A stretch of 64,000 nt of DNA, taken from contig CAKQUX010000001.1 in assembly GCA_934277645.1 (NCBI GenBank), positions 372,001 to 436,000 on the forward strand, given 5' to 3'. Shown here one piece after another: positions 8,465 to 16,670 of this stretch. The position numbers and the translations under genes were made by a program. This stretch comes from an uncultured Clostridia bacterium (lineage in GTDB: Bacteria > Bacillota > Clostridia > Christensenellales > CAG-917). The notes beneath the pieces were generated by a model, which worked only from the letters and a program-made list of their open reading frames with translations, was not told the origin of the DNA and searched no databases. Position 1 is the stretch's first letter. Each line of letters begins with the position of its first letter.

Positions 8465-9286
8465 TCAGCCTTTCAAGTTTTCCGCCGCTTTACCTACGGG
8501 CGTCGATAACGGAAATTCCACAAGCAAATTTTCTATCTCTTTTTCGCTTAATATCTTTTCGCTTAAAGCCTTGTTATCGCCGACGATTTTCAGTTGCAGT
8601 TCGGTCTTTTCGTCGATAAGTCTTAAAACGTTCAAAAGCGGTGCGTCACGGCTTAATTCCACCGTTTTGACAGTTACGCCGCCGTAAAAATCTTTCGTCA
8701 GTTTTGAAGTTATGTGATTGTATCTTTCCTTTTCGGTTCCCGTCTTCGCGCCGATAAAAAGGAAAATCGCAATTATTCCGAGTGAAAAGTTTATATCGAA
8801 AAACGCGCTGACGACAAATAGCGCAAGACAGACAAAGCTTGCAACGACGCCTATCGCCTTCAAAACTTTCAACGCTTTGAATTTGTTTTTGCAAAATCCC
8901 AAAATAACCCGACTGCCGTCAAGCGGAAACGCAGGAATTACGTTAAACGCCGCAAGCGTCAGATTTGCATAAAAAAACACTGTCAAAGTATTTTTCAAAT
9001 TCGGGAAAGCCCACCATAGAGCCATAACGAGCAAAGCCAGACACACGTTTGCAAGAGGCCCTGCCAAAGCGATGTACACCATAGATCTGCCGTCTATTTT
9101 TTCGCCGCCGTAAAGCGCCGCGCCGTACGGCAAAAGAACCAACTCGCCAAGTCGATATCCCCTTGCTTTTGCCATAAAATAATGCGCCGCTTCGTGAAAA
9201 AACAAAGCAAGAAGCGTCCACAAAAAAGACGCTCCCCGCCCGAGAAAAATCATAACCACACCCACTGCCAAAAACAGCGGATGCAT
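8465..9286 (-). CDS. Site-2 protease, SpoIVFB-like (M50)
   Basis: A 273-residue intramembrane zinc metalloprotease. Seen: the zinc motif HEAAH (31-35) in the first membrane helix, LAGPLAN near 74-80, and the third ligand motif NVIPAFPLDG (115-124). About five to six membrane helices are followed by a soluble C-terminal region, possibly CBS-like. SpoIVFB cleaves pro-sigma-K in the mother cell during sporulation; the position behind minD/minE supports that relationship, but a housekeeping S2P is not excluded. The start is the ATG at 9286, preceded by AAAGGA; the upstream TTG at 9313 has no ribosome site and overlaps the previous gene. Confidence 0.86.
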   Translation of the reverse strand: MHPLFLAVGVVMIFLGRGASFLWTLLALFFHEAAHYFMAKARGYRLGELVLLPYGAALYGGEKIDGRSMVYIALAGPLANVCLALLVMALWWAFPNLKNTLTVFFYANLTLAAFNVIPAFPLDGSRVILGFCKNKFKALKVLKAIGVVASFVCLALFVVSAFFDINFSLGIIAIFLFIGAKTGTEKERYNHITSKLTKDFYGGVTVKTVELSRDAPLLNVLRLIDEKTELQLKIVGDNKALSEKILSEKEIENLLVEFPLSTPVGKAAENLKG

Positions 9287-9299
9287 TTTAATTTTTCCT

Positions 9300-9566
9300 T
9301 TAAAGCGTGACAAGTTTAGCTACTATCGAAGCGATAACCGACGAGCCGCCGACAAGTTTTGCCACCGTAAAACATAAATAGCCGAGCGACGCAAAACCGC
9401 CCACGGCAGTCGCGATAATAGCGCTGTCCAAAAATCCGAATTTTTTGCTTTCTTTTATTACTTCGTCCTTTTTGACGAAATCGCCTTCTAATTTCGCTAC
9501 TCTGTTTTCAACGTAGTCGTTTTCGACAATCTCAACCTTTGCTTTTTTTAAAGCGTCAAATTTCAT
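9300..9566 (-). CDS. Small membrane protein of unknown function
   Basis: An 88-residue protein I do not recognise. Residues 1-45 are charged and helical, with Val/Glu/Lys-rich character. Residues 46-88 are hydrophobic and contain one long or two short membrane segments (AIIATAVGGFASLGYLCF and a C-terminal VIASIVAKLV). The start ATG is preceded by GCGAGG. It lies between minE and the spoIVFB-like gene, the place where other Firmicutes encode SpoIVFA, but it has no LytM domain and is far shorter. A partner or inhibitor of the neighbouring protease is one possibility; there is no direct evidence. Confidence 0.65.
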   Translation of the reverse strand: MKFDALKKAKVEIVENDYVENRVAKLEGDFVKKDEVIKESKKFGFLDSAIIATAVGGFASLGYLCFTVAKLVGGSSVIASIVAKLVTL

Positions 9567-9635
9567 AAGCCACCTCGCTATAAGGTATGAGCAATTATTC
9601 GGGATTATGAAAAAATTTTAACAAAATCTCTTAAA

Positions 9636-9869
9636 TCAAGCGGTAACGAACGGTTTTATTCTGTTTGCCTTCACCGAAACGTAAACGCCGAAATCTCCGC
9701 GATCGGAAAGTTCCAAGTCAACGTAAACGTCGCTCGACAGCTCGAAATAATCTCCGAGCAGTTTGAACAAATCGCTTTTTAAAACGTCGATAAAACCTTG
9801 CTGAGCTTTAACTTTGTCTTTTATCAAAATGTTTTTAAGTCTGTCTGCCGCAAAATCCGCACTGTTCAT
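9636..9869 (-). CDS. minE: Cell division topological specificity factor MinE
   Basis: A 77-residue MinE. The N-terminal anti-MinCD helix is represented by AADRLKNILIKDKVK (about residues 7-21), and a beta-rich dimerisation domain follows (VYVDLELSDRG, VYVSVKANRI). MinE stimulates the MinD ATPase and, with MinD, drives pole-to-pole oscillation or patterning that places the division site. The ATG overlaps the minD stop as ATGA (9866-9869), so it is translationally coupled. No minC lies nearby. Confidence 0.86.
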   Translation of the reverse strand: MNSADFAADRLKNILIKDKVKAQQGFIDVLKSDLFKLLGDYFELSSDVYVDLELSDRGDFGVYVSVKANRIKPFVTA

Positions 9870-10627
9870 CTTGCTCTCCTTTTAAATCTCGACCAAAAAC
9901 TCCATTTGTTATATTCATAAAACTTTCTTGTTCCGTAATGCACGTTTTCGGCAAGATACTTAAACGCCTTGTCGCTTGAAGCGTATTCGGGCACTTTGCC
10001 GACTTGCGAATACAAAGTTATAAGGTCGTCGTCGGGAACGATTCCAATAGGTTCGCTTCTTAAAAGTCTGGTTATGTCCGACGGACTCATCATTTCGCCC
10101 CTCGACACCATTTCGCCGCGCACTCGATTAACGACGACCGACACGCTCTCTAATTGATATCCGTTAAGCAGAGTTATCACCTTGTCGGCGTCTCTTATCG
10201 CCGATACGGCAGGAGTCGTCACGACTATCGCCTCTCTTGCGGAGGACACCGCCCTGTGAAAACCGTTTTCGATACCCGCAGGGCAGTCTATCAATACGTA
10301 ATCGAAACCGACCAAAGAGTCGATTACGTTCCGAAAGGTCTGCGCCGTAACGATGGGATTGTCTGAAGCAGACGGCAAAACGTACAGTCCGCTTTCTAAA
10401 TCTTCAATCAACGCCTGAGAAACACGACATCGCCCCGATATCACGTCAACTATGTCGTAAACAACCTTGTTTTCAAGAGCCAGACAAACGTCAAGATTGT
10501 TAAGTCCCACGTCTGCGTCGACAAGCACCACGTTCTGCCCCAAATCGCACAAAGCCCTTCCAAGCGACGCGACGACCGTGGTTTTGCCCACTCCGCCCTT
10601 GCCGGATGTTACAACAATTTTTCTCAT
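9866..10627 (-). CDS. minD: Septum-site determining ATPase MinD
   Basis: A 253-residue ParA/MinD ATPase. Seen: the deviant Walker A KGGVGKTT (residues 10-17), VLVDADVGLNNLD, VLIDCPAGIE (Walker B region), and a C-terminal amphipathic membrane-targeting helix (KWSFWSRFKRRAR). It positions the division septum together with MinE, and in other bacteria with MinC. The start is the ATG at 10627, preceded by CGGAGGG; the longer frame from 10660 runs through a TATAAT. It is the first gene of a minD-minE-(88 aa)-spoIVFB unit. Confidence 0.95.
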   Translation of the reverse strand: MRKIVVTSGKGGVGKTTVVASLGRALCDLGQNVVLVDADVGLNNLDVCLALENKVVYDIVDVISGRCRVSQALIEDLESGLYVLPSASDNPIVTAQTFRNVIDSLVGFDYVLIDCPAGIENGFHRAVSSAREAIVVTTPAVSAIRDADKVITLLNGYQLESVSVVVNRVRGEMVSRGEMMSPSDITRLLRSEPIGIVPDDDLITLYSQVGKVPEYASSDKAFKYLAENVHYGTRKFYEYNKWSFWSRFKRRAR

Positions 10628-10643
10628 ACGCCCTCCGAGTTGC

Positions 10644-10649
10644 ATTATA
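10644..10649 (-). promoter_or_regulatory. Possible -10 of the minD promoter
   Basis: TATAAT on the minus strand, 16 bases before the minD ATG and just ahead of its ribosome site. No convincing -35 lies 16-18 bases upstream (AAATTT at 17), so this is tentative. Confidence 0.4.
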
Positions 10650-10840
10650 CGATAAGTCATACGGCAAAATTTAGCGACGTTTGTAAAAATAGATTGAATA
10701 ACCGATTTTTAACGCTATTTGAATTTTTACAGCCTTTTATTGCGCTTTGACAGACAAAATGCGTTTATATTTGGTTTACAATTTTAAAGTTTAGGTTTAA
10801 AATTTGGTTATCAAAACGGATAATACTTTCGGAGGATTTT

Positions 10841-12037
10841 ATGAACTGTTTAAAAAAAGCATATTGCAGAATTTATCAGGGTGTTTTCAGACTTGCTATT
10901 CCGCTTCTTCCTTGGCGCAAACCTGAACTTATCAGCGGCGGACTTGAAAAGCTCCCTGAATTTATCAAATCGAAAAAATTGACGAACGTACTTTTGGTTA
11001 CCGATAAAGGCATACGCGGTCTCGGACTTACTACAAGTCTTGAAAACGGACTTAAAGAAGCAGGCGTAAACTGCGTCGTTTATGACGACACCGTTCCTAA
11101 CCCTACAATCGGAAATATCGAAGACGCTCTCAAACTCTATAACGACAACAAATGCGAGGCTATCATCGCTTTCGGCGGCGGTTCGTCTATGGACTGCGCA
11201 AAAGGCGTAGGCGCAAGAGTCGCAAGACCGAAAATGCCTGTAAGAAAAATGAAGGGACTTTTGAAGGTTCACAAGGCTACACCGCCTATCTTCGCTGTTC
11301 CTACAACGGCAGGCACGGGTTCGGAAACAACGCTTGCGGCGGTTATTTCAGACCCTGAAAAGGCAGAAAAATATCCTATCAACGACCCTGTTCTTATTCC
11401 TAAATACGCAGTACTCGACCCTCAAATCACTGTCAAACTCCCACCGCACATCACTTCCACCACGGGTATGGACGCTTTGACGCACGCGGTCGAAGCATAT
11501 ATCGGACACAGCAACACCAAAGAAACAAAGGAAATGGCAATCAAAGCAACGAAGCTCATTTTCGACAATCTCGAAACAGCGTATAAAGACGGCTCTAATC
11601 TCGAAGCAAGAAACAATATGCAACACGCCGCATACTATGCAGGCATTGCGTTTACAAGAGCTTACGTCGGATACGTCCACGCCGTCGCTCACAGTCTCGG
11701 CGCTCAATATCACATTGCTCACGGACTTGCAAACGCAGTCATTCTTCCTTACTTCCTCGAAGCATACGGAAAAACCGCTTATAAGCCGCTTGCAGAACTT
11801 GCCGACGTCGTCGGAATTACCGGTAGCAGCCGCGAAGAAAAAGCGAAGAAGTTCATCGAAGCAATAAAGCAAATGAACAAAGATATGAACATTCCGGAGC
11901 ATTTCCCTGAAATCAAGGAAGAAGACATTGCCATTATGTCAAAACACGCAAATGCAGAAGGCAACCCTCTTTACCCTGTTCCGAAACTTATGGACAGAAA
12001 AGAACTTGCCGAGATGTATCGCAAAATCAGAGGCTGA
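10841..12037 (+). CDS. Iron-containing alcohol dehydrogenase
   Basis: A 398-residue group III (Fe-type) alcohol dehydrogenase. Seen: the NAD-binding GGGSSMDCAK near residues 112-121, PTTAGTGSE near 152-160, GMDALTHAVEAY near 208-219, and the metal-binding His motifs HAVAHSLG and HIAHGLAN near 280-300. It interconverts aldehydes or ketones and alcohols, plausibly reoxidising NADH in fermentation; butanol, propanediol or other substrates cannot be told apart. The ATG follows GGAGG at 10831-10835. The gene stands alone on the plus strand between minus-strand mreB and minD and is followed by two terminators. Confidence 0.93.
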   Translation: MNCLKKAYCRIYQGVFRLAIPLLPWRKPELISGGLEKLPEFIKSKKLTNVLLVTDKGIRGLGLTTSLENGLKEAGVNCVVYDDTVPNPTIGNIEDALKLYNDNKCEAIIAFGGGSSMDCAKGVGARVARPKMPVRKMKGLLKVHKATPPIFAVPTTAGTGSETTLAAVISDPEKAEKYPINDPVLIPKYAVLDPQITVKLPPHITSTTGMDALTHAVEAYIGHSNTKETKEMAIKATKLIFDNLETAYKDGSNLEARNNMQHAAYYAGIAFTRAYVGYVHAVAHSLGAQYHIAHGLANAVILPYFLEAYGKTAYKPLAELADVVGITGSSREEKAKKFIEAIKQMNKDMNIPEHFPEIKEEDIAIMSKHANAEGNPLYPVPKLMDRKELAEMYRKIRG

Positions 12038-12178
12038 CATCGCCGCTTAAATTAAGCCGCATTGCATAAGTGCAAACAAACTCTTTTAACATGTCTTGTT
12101 TGACGCTAAACAAAGCTATCCGTCTAAACCATATAGAGCTGTGAGCAATTCCGCTTAAAAAGCTAAAAATCACAATTT

Positions 12179-12208
12179 AAAAGCGACTTAAATAAGTCGC
12201 TTTTTTAT
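12179..12208 (+). terminator. Terminator of the Fe-ADH gene
   Basis: Arms AAAAGCGACTTA (12179-12190) and TAAGTCGCTTTT (12193-12204) with an AA loop, followed by T residues. Confidence 0.85.
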
Positions 12209-12300
12209 TTAATTTAAGCAGCTTTATTATTTAAAGCTAAGTTGCTTTTATTAAACAAAGTCATTTTTTATTTAAGCTAAGCAACTCTGACCTGACAAAA

Positions 12301-12338
12301 AAAACGCGCCTGTTAAAAAATTTAAGGTGCGTTTTTTG
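12301..12338. terminator. Terminator, probably used by mreB on the minus strand
   Basis: Arms AAAACGCGCC (12301-12310) and GGTGCGTTTT (12326-12335) with one G-U pair. A-run upstream and T-run downstream allow function in both directions. Confidence 0.7.
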
Positions 12339-12496
12339 TTTCAACTTTTTAATTTTAAATTATTTTATTTCTAATTACTTTATATTTTAGTTGTTTAATT
12401 TCTTATTGTTTAAATTTCTAGTTATTTAAATTTCTAAAATTTAATTTCTAAATTTAGTTTTTAATAACGGCTCGATTTAAAAACAACTCAATCAAA

Positions 12497-13492
12497 CTAA
12501 TCGAAATCTACGCCGATTAAAGCGCCGAGCTTTTTAACGTCGTCCAAAAACTTGCCGCCGCCGAGGGTCACTCCGTTTTCTACGTCTTCGAGCGTTGTAG
12601 AATAAAGCCCTAATCTGTCGGCAAGATATTGATTAAGTCCCGAGATTTGCGAACTGCCGCCCGTAATGTAAATTCCGTTGCGATTGACTTCCAAGGCAAG
12701 TTCAGGCGGAGTCGCGCCGAGCACAGACATTATCACGTCAACCAAATCGTCCACAAGCGGAGCTACTGCCTCAAACAAGTCTTGCGCTCTTATTTCGGCG
12801 TTTTTCGGCATTCCGTCGCTAAGCCCCATTCCCGAAACGAAATCGACGCCCGTATCGTTGCGATAGAACGAAAGCGATTCGCATTTAAGTTTCTCCGCCG
12901 TAATTTCGCCTATTTTGACGTAATACTTTTCGGCAACGTAGTCTATTATGGCGTTTGTGAATGCGTTTCCTGCGATATTTACAACTGCGCCTGCAACGAT
13001 TCCGTTTCCGGACACCGAAGCTACTTCCGTTTTTCCGCCGCCGATATCAACGTACAATCCGCTCGTAGCGTTTTTATACTCATAAAGAGCAAGCGGCGAA
13101 TCGCAAACGTAAACCGCTCTTGCGCCGAGCTTCGTAAACACTTTTTCGGCCACTCTTCTGTCCTGCACGCTCATAGAGCTTGTAACAAGCACCAAAGCGG
13201 TGAATTTGCGTTTTATAATGCCGTCGGGCAAAATCTTTTTGAAAAATTCCTTAAACACTAAAACGGCGGTGTCGCTGTCGACGATAACGCCCTCTTTTAC
13301 GGGATAAACGGGTTTAGAATTGCCGAGCGTCGAAACATGCATATTTTTAGCCTTATATCCGACTTCTCTGACAACGTTTCCATCGCCTGCCAAAAGCGCC
13401 ATATTAGGCTCGCGGAGAACAAGTCCCGCTCCTTTTTGATAAACGGTGAAAAAACTCGAACCTAAATCTATTGCAAATTCGATTTGCGACAT
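12497..13492 (-). CDS. mreB: MreB-family actin-like cell shape protein
   Basis: A 331-residue bacterial actin. Seen: N-terminal phosphate loop AIDLGSSFFTVY, second phosphate loop YVDIGGGKTEVA near 145-156, and the adenosine motif ITGGSSQISG near 275-284. MreB organises lateral wall synthesis. The usual IGTANT-type loop reads LGSSFF, and overall the protein looks diverged from canonical MreB, so an MreB-like paralogue (Mbl/MreBH type) is possible. The ATG follows AAGGAG. It lies nine bases behind maf, in the same unit as ppx. No mreC or mreD follows; the next gene is the convergent Fe-ADH. Confidence 0.85.
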   Translation of the reverse strand: MSQIEFAIDLGSSFFTVYQKGAGLVLREPNMALLAGDGNVVREVGYKAKNMHVSTLGNSKPVYPVKEGVIVDSDTAVLVFKEFFKKILPDGIIKRKFTALVLVTSSMSVQDRRVAEKVFTKLGARAVYVCDSPLALYEYKNATSGLYVDIGGGKTEVASVSGNGIVAGAVVNIAGNAFTNAIIDYVAEKYYVKIGEITAEKLKCESLSFYRNDTGVDFVSGMGLSDGMPKNAEIRAQDLFEAVAPLVDDLVDVIMSVLGATPPELALEVNRNGIYITGGSSQISGLNQYLADRLGLYSTTLEDVENGVTLGGGKFLDDVKKLGALIGVDFD

Positions 13493-13501
13493 AATTTCTC
13501 C

Positions 13502-14032
13502 TTAAACGTATTTCTTCAATTTTTCGGTAGGAAGTCCCATAACGTTATCGTAACTTCCCTTGACTTTTTCCACCGTAACGCCGTCCTGCACACCGTAGCT
13601 TCCTGCCTTGTCGAACGGTTTGAACTCGTCGACGTATTTTTCGATTTCGTTTTTATCGAGCTTGAAAAACTTGACTCTGCTTACGTCGCAAAACACTTTT
13701 TTGCCGCACTTATTTATTATCGCGACGCCTGTCACAACCTTGTGCCATTTGCCGCTAAGCATCGACAAAGTATTTACGGCGTCCGCCCTGTCTTTTGGTT
13801 TGCCGAGCACGACGTTTTTGTAAACGACTATCGTGTCGCTTGCGATAACGGTATCGTCCGGATTTTTGTCATATACGCAAAGAGCTTTCCTTTCGGCAAG
13901 CTCCATAGCAATTTTTTTCGGTGCCACCGCCGTAGGAGTTTCGTCAACTCCCGCAACGACTATCGAAAAGTCTTTAACGATTTTTTTTAACAGTTCCTGC
14001 CTTCTGGCAGAAGCCGACGCAAGTATTATCAT
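13502..14032 (-). CDS. maf: Maf-type nucleoside triphosphate pyrophosphatase
   Basis: A 176-residue Maf protein that hydrolyses non-canonical or excess nucleotides to monophosphates and is linked to septum control. Seen: the N-terminal LASASARRQELL (residues 4-15), VDETP near 29-33, IASDTIVVY near 63-71, the GKPKD loop near 77-81 and GSYGVQD near 143-149. The ATG overlaps the upstream ppx stop as ATGA. The maf-mreB order is classical in Firmicutes. Confidence 0.93.
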   Translation of the reverse strand: MIILASASARRQELLKKIVKDFSIVVAGVDETPTAVAPKKIAMELAERKALCVYDKNPDDTVIASDTIVVYKNVVLGKPKDRADAVNTLSMLSGKWHKVVTGVAIINKCGKKVFCDVSRVKFFKLDKNEIEKYVDEFKPFDKAGSYGVQDGVTVEKVKGSYDNVMGLPTEKLKKYV

Positions 14033-15543
14033 AGAATTTCAAGAGCCTTTCCGTACGCCTCTTTAAACTCGGTTGCGGCGGTAAGAGCGTCTTTGATTTC
14101 AAGCGAGCAATCTCCCTCCGTTTCCGTCTTGACAATAACCGAATCGCCAAGCACGTCGCAACTTATGCCCGTGATAACGCTCGACATACTTCTGTCGAAA
14201 CTTTCCGCAATACGCAAAATAACCGAAAGCTTTTTGATTGCGTCAAGGTCGTCGACCGTCAACATATCTTTGTATTTGATAAGTTCTTCACGACTGAATT
14301 CCGCCTTTCTGTGTCCGCCTGCGACAAACGACGCAAGCACCAAGTCTTTATGCGGAACTCCGTAAAGGTTGCTGTTCAAAATGATATAACTGCTGTGTTT
14401 TTCGTGATGATAGTATTTGATGCGCATTCCGCTATCGTGCAAAAGCGCGGCGATTTTAAGCACTCTTACGTACATTCTCGGCAACTTGTGCAAAACTTTG
14501 AGTTGTTTGAAAAGTTGAATAGAAAGATTGTAAACGTGTTCTGCGTGCGTTTGGTTGATATCGAAATACGTCATAAGCGTATGCAAGCTGTGTCCAAGCA
14601 CGTCGCTGAGCGGTTTTTCCGCAATTCCCGGAACTGCGTAACGGAACATTGCGCCTTCTCTAAGACCGCAACCCGAAATCGTAATTTTTTGGAAATCGAG
14701 ATATTTAACGACCGCATTGATTGCCGAAAGCGCGCTCGGAAAAATGTCCGCGCGTCCGCTCGACAAACCTTTAATTTTCATAGTGCTGTTAAGATCGAGC
14801 GATTTCATCGTGTTATAAATTTGCTCAAACTCACCGATAGGCACTTCATAATTGTGCGTCATATTGAACGGATACTTTCTGACCATTCTGCTGATTCTTC
14901 CAAGGTTTCTGAAAGAACCGCCGACGCCGACAAGTTGAGTATCCGGTTCGATTGTTTTGAGCCAAGGAATTTTTTCAAGATGCTCGGTTATGAAATCTTG
15001 AATTTTTTGATTTTTCACTTGCGGTTCTTCCGAATCGTTTTTGAACAAATCGGTGAGCGTAACCGCGCCGTAAGGAAGCGATTCGAAATTTATAAGGTTT
15101 CTGCGGTTATAATAAATAAGATTGATACTGCCGCCACCGATTTCCATAATAAGTCCGCGCGGAATATCCATACTGTTTATAACGCCTTGATATACAAGCA
15201 TCGCCTGTTCTTCAATAGACAAAACTTTGATTTTGATGCCGCAAGTAACCGCGACTTCGTCAAGGAAGCTCTTTTGATTTTTTGCTCTTCTGATTGCCGC
15301 CGTAGCGTAAGCGTAAATTTTATCGATGTGGTTTGCGTCGCAAAGTCTTCTGAACATCGTAAGCGTTTTAATGGCTTGCGCCACTCTTTGCGGCTTCAAA
15401 AAACCATCGCCGTCGAGATCCTGACCGAGCCTGACGCTTTCTTTAAGTTCGTCGAATACGACGAAATATCCCCCTTCCAAGATATTTACCAAAACCATTC
15501 TCGCCGAATTCGAGCCGATATCGATAATTGCAATTTTTTCCAT
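14029..15543 (-). CDS. ppx: Ppx/GppA family exopolyphosphatase with HD domain
   Basis: A 504-residue enzyme of the actin-like ASKHA fold that hydrolyses polyphosphate and/or (p)ppGpp. Seen: IIDIGSNSARMVL at residues 5-17, EEQAMLVYQG near 116-125, the phosphate-binding MEIGGGSINLIYY near 139-151, and a C-terminal HD-type region with LLHDSGMRIKYYHH near 365-378. It heads the ppx-maf-mreB unit from a good promoter at 15585-15613. In this place it may tie envelope growth to phosphate or stringent signals; that is inference. Confidence 0.9.
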   Translation of the reverse strand: MEKIAIIDIGSNSARMVLVNILEGGYFVVFDELKESVRLGQDLDGDGFLKPQRVAQAIKTLTMFRRLCDANHIDKIYAYATAAIRRAKNQKSFLDEVAVTCGIKIKVLSIEEQAMLVYQGVINSMDIPRGLIMEIGGGSINLIYYNRRNLINFESLPYGAVTLTDLFKNDSEEPQVKNQKIQDFITEHLEKIPWLKTIEPDTQLVGVGGSFRNLGRISRMVRKYPFNMTHNYEVPIGEFEQIYNTMKSLDLNSTMKIKGLSSGRADIFPSALSAINAVVKYLDFQKITISGCGLREGAMFRYAVPGIAEKPLSDVLGHSLHTLMTYFDINQTHAEHVYNLSIQLFKQLKVLHKLPRMYVRVLKIAALLHDSGMRIKYYHHEKHSSYIILNSNLYGVPHKDLVLASFVAGGHRKAEFSREELIKYKDMLTVDDLDAIKKLSVILRIAESFDRSMSSVITGISCDVLGDSVIVKTETEGDCSLEIKDALTAATEFKEAYGKALEIL

Positions 15544-15584
15544 TTAGTTCTTCTCCAAACTGCTTTCGTTAATTATTCGATGTA

Positions 15585-15613
15585 ATTATATCACACCGAA
15601 AACGCCGTTTCAA
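15585..15613 (-). promoter_or_regulatory. Promoter of ppx-maf-mreB
   Basis: On the minus strand: TTGAAA (15613-15608), a 17-base spacer and TATAAT (15590-15585) with an extended -10 (TGATATAAT). Confidence 0.83.
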
Positions 15614-15687
15614 TAGCAAATTGATTTTTTCGCCACTTTTTTTAACTGTTTTTACATCGTTTATAGTAAATATTTTTCGCAAAAATG

Positions 15688-15728
15688 CAAAAAAAAGAAC
15701 TTGCCAAATTTCACTTTTGCAAGTTCTT
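15688..15728 (-). terminator. Terminator of the rnf operon
   Basis: Arms AAGAACTTGC (15695-15704) and GCAAGTTCTT (15719-15728). Read on the minus strand, the hairpin is followed by a long U-run. It lies about 90 bases beyond the rnfB stop. Confidence 0.83.
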
Positions 15729-15814
15729 GCTTGTTTTTAACACTATTTTCCGCCTTTTTATCGTTATAAACGGTTCTTCGTTTCGGCATCGATTTTTACC
15801 GAAATCGAATTTTG

Positions 15815-16660
15815 TCATTTTTGCTCGTCGCAGATTTTTATACACTTCGACGGGCATTTTGCGGCGCAAATTTTGCAACCGTTACACTTTTCGTAGTCTA
15901 TAACAGGCAAATCGTTCACCATGGTGATAGCTCCGCTCGGACATTGCTTTGCGCAAATTCCGCAACCGATACAGCCTTTTTTGCAAAGATTTCTGACTTC
16001 TTTGCCTTTAAGACAGTTTTTGCACGCAATATAAACAACCGCTTTTTTAGGAATTCTCGCAATAAGGTGCTTCGGACAAACGCCTATGCACTTGCCGCAC
16101 TTTATACACATATCTTCCTTTATCAATGCGTAGCCGTCCTGACCTACTTCGATTGCGTGAGTAGGACAAGCATCCGTGCAAGTACCCATTCCAAGACATC
16201 CCCAGTCGCAAAGTTTTCGTCCGCCTGCGAGCATTTCCATAGAACGGCAATCGCCGTATCCCATATAGTCGTACTTATCTACGGCGTCGTTTCCGCCGCA
16301 ACAACAAACGACCACTTTCGTTTCTTCGCCGCTACTCGACAAACCGAGAATTTCGGCAATTTCGTCCTTATTTGCTTTCGGAGTCGCATTGCAAGCGCTA
16401 AGCTCCGCTTTGCCTTCGACCAATGCCTTAGCAAATGCCGAACAGCCTGCATAACCGCAACCGCCGCAATTTGCTCCCGAAAGTTTCTTTTCTATTTTTT
16501 CGATTCGGTCGTCTTGCTTTATCGCAAGTTTTCTTCCGAGCACGGCAAGCAACACCGAAAACACCGCCGCAAGAGCAAGCAATATAAGCGCGGAATACAA
16601 AATCGTAAGTTTGTCTACCGCCGACAAGAGATTTTCAAATGAAACTAAACGCATTTCCAT
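15815..16660 (-). CDS. rnfB: Rnf complex subunit RnfB
   Basis: A 281-residue electron-input subunit of the Rnf ferredoxin:NAD+ oxidoreductase. An N-terminal membrane helix (about 18-42) is followed by the four-Cys cluster motif CGGCGYAGC near 64-72, then several ferredoxin-type clusters: CTDACP, CIKCGKCIGVCP, CIGCGICAKQCP and CNGCKICAAKCP. An extra CCCGG-type run follows the first cluster, as in clostridial homologues. It takes electrons from reduced ferredoxin and passes them towards RnfC. ATG at 16660 with AGAGGTGA upstream. It is the last gene of rnfCDGEAB. Confidence 0.95.
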   Translation of the reverse strand: MEMRLVSFENLLSAVDKLTILYSALILLALAAVFSVLLAVLGRKLAIKQDDRIEKIEKKLSGANCGGCGYAGCSAFAKALVEGKAELSACNATPKANKDEIAEILGLSSSGEETKVVVCCCGGNDAVDKYDYMGYGDCRSMEMLAGGRKLCDWGCLGMGTCTDACPTHAIEVGQDGYALIKEDMCIKCGKCIGVCPKHLIARIPKKAVVYIACKNCLKGKEVRNLCKKGCIGCGICAKQCPSGAITMVNDLPVIDYEKCNGCKICAAKCPSKCIKICDEQK

Positions 16661-16670
16661 ACAGTCACCT

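Larger units (their letters stand above)
12038..12496. other. Gene-free gap with terminators and AT-rich degenerate repeats
   Basis: 459 bases between convergent genes. They hold two terminators (listed separately), a diverged repeated motif resembling TTATTTAAGCTAAG at about 12230-12290, and a low-complexity stretch around 12400-12460 with three copies of a TTTAAATTTCTA-like unit. I see no ORF or RNA gene. Confidence 0.6.

Noticed and set aside
10747..10782. TTGACA at 10747 as the -35 of the Fe-ADH promoter
   Set aside because: No acceptable -10 at 16-18 bases; TACAAT at 10777 is 24 bases away.
14311..15585. A 424-codon plus-strand frame opposite ppx
   Set aside because: ppx on the minus strand has full family motifs and a promoter; the antisense translation has no recognisable features.
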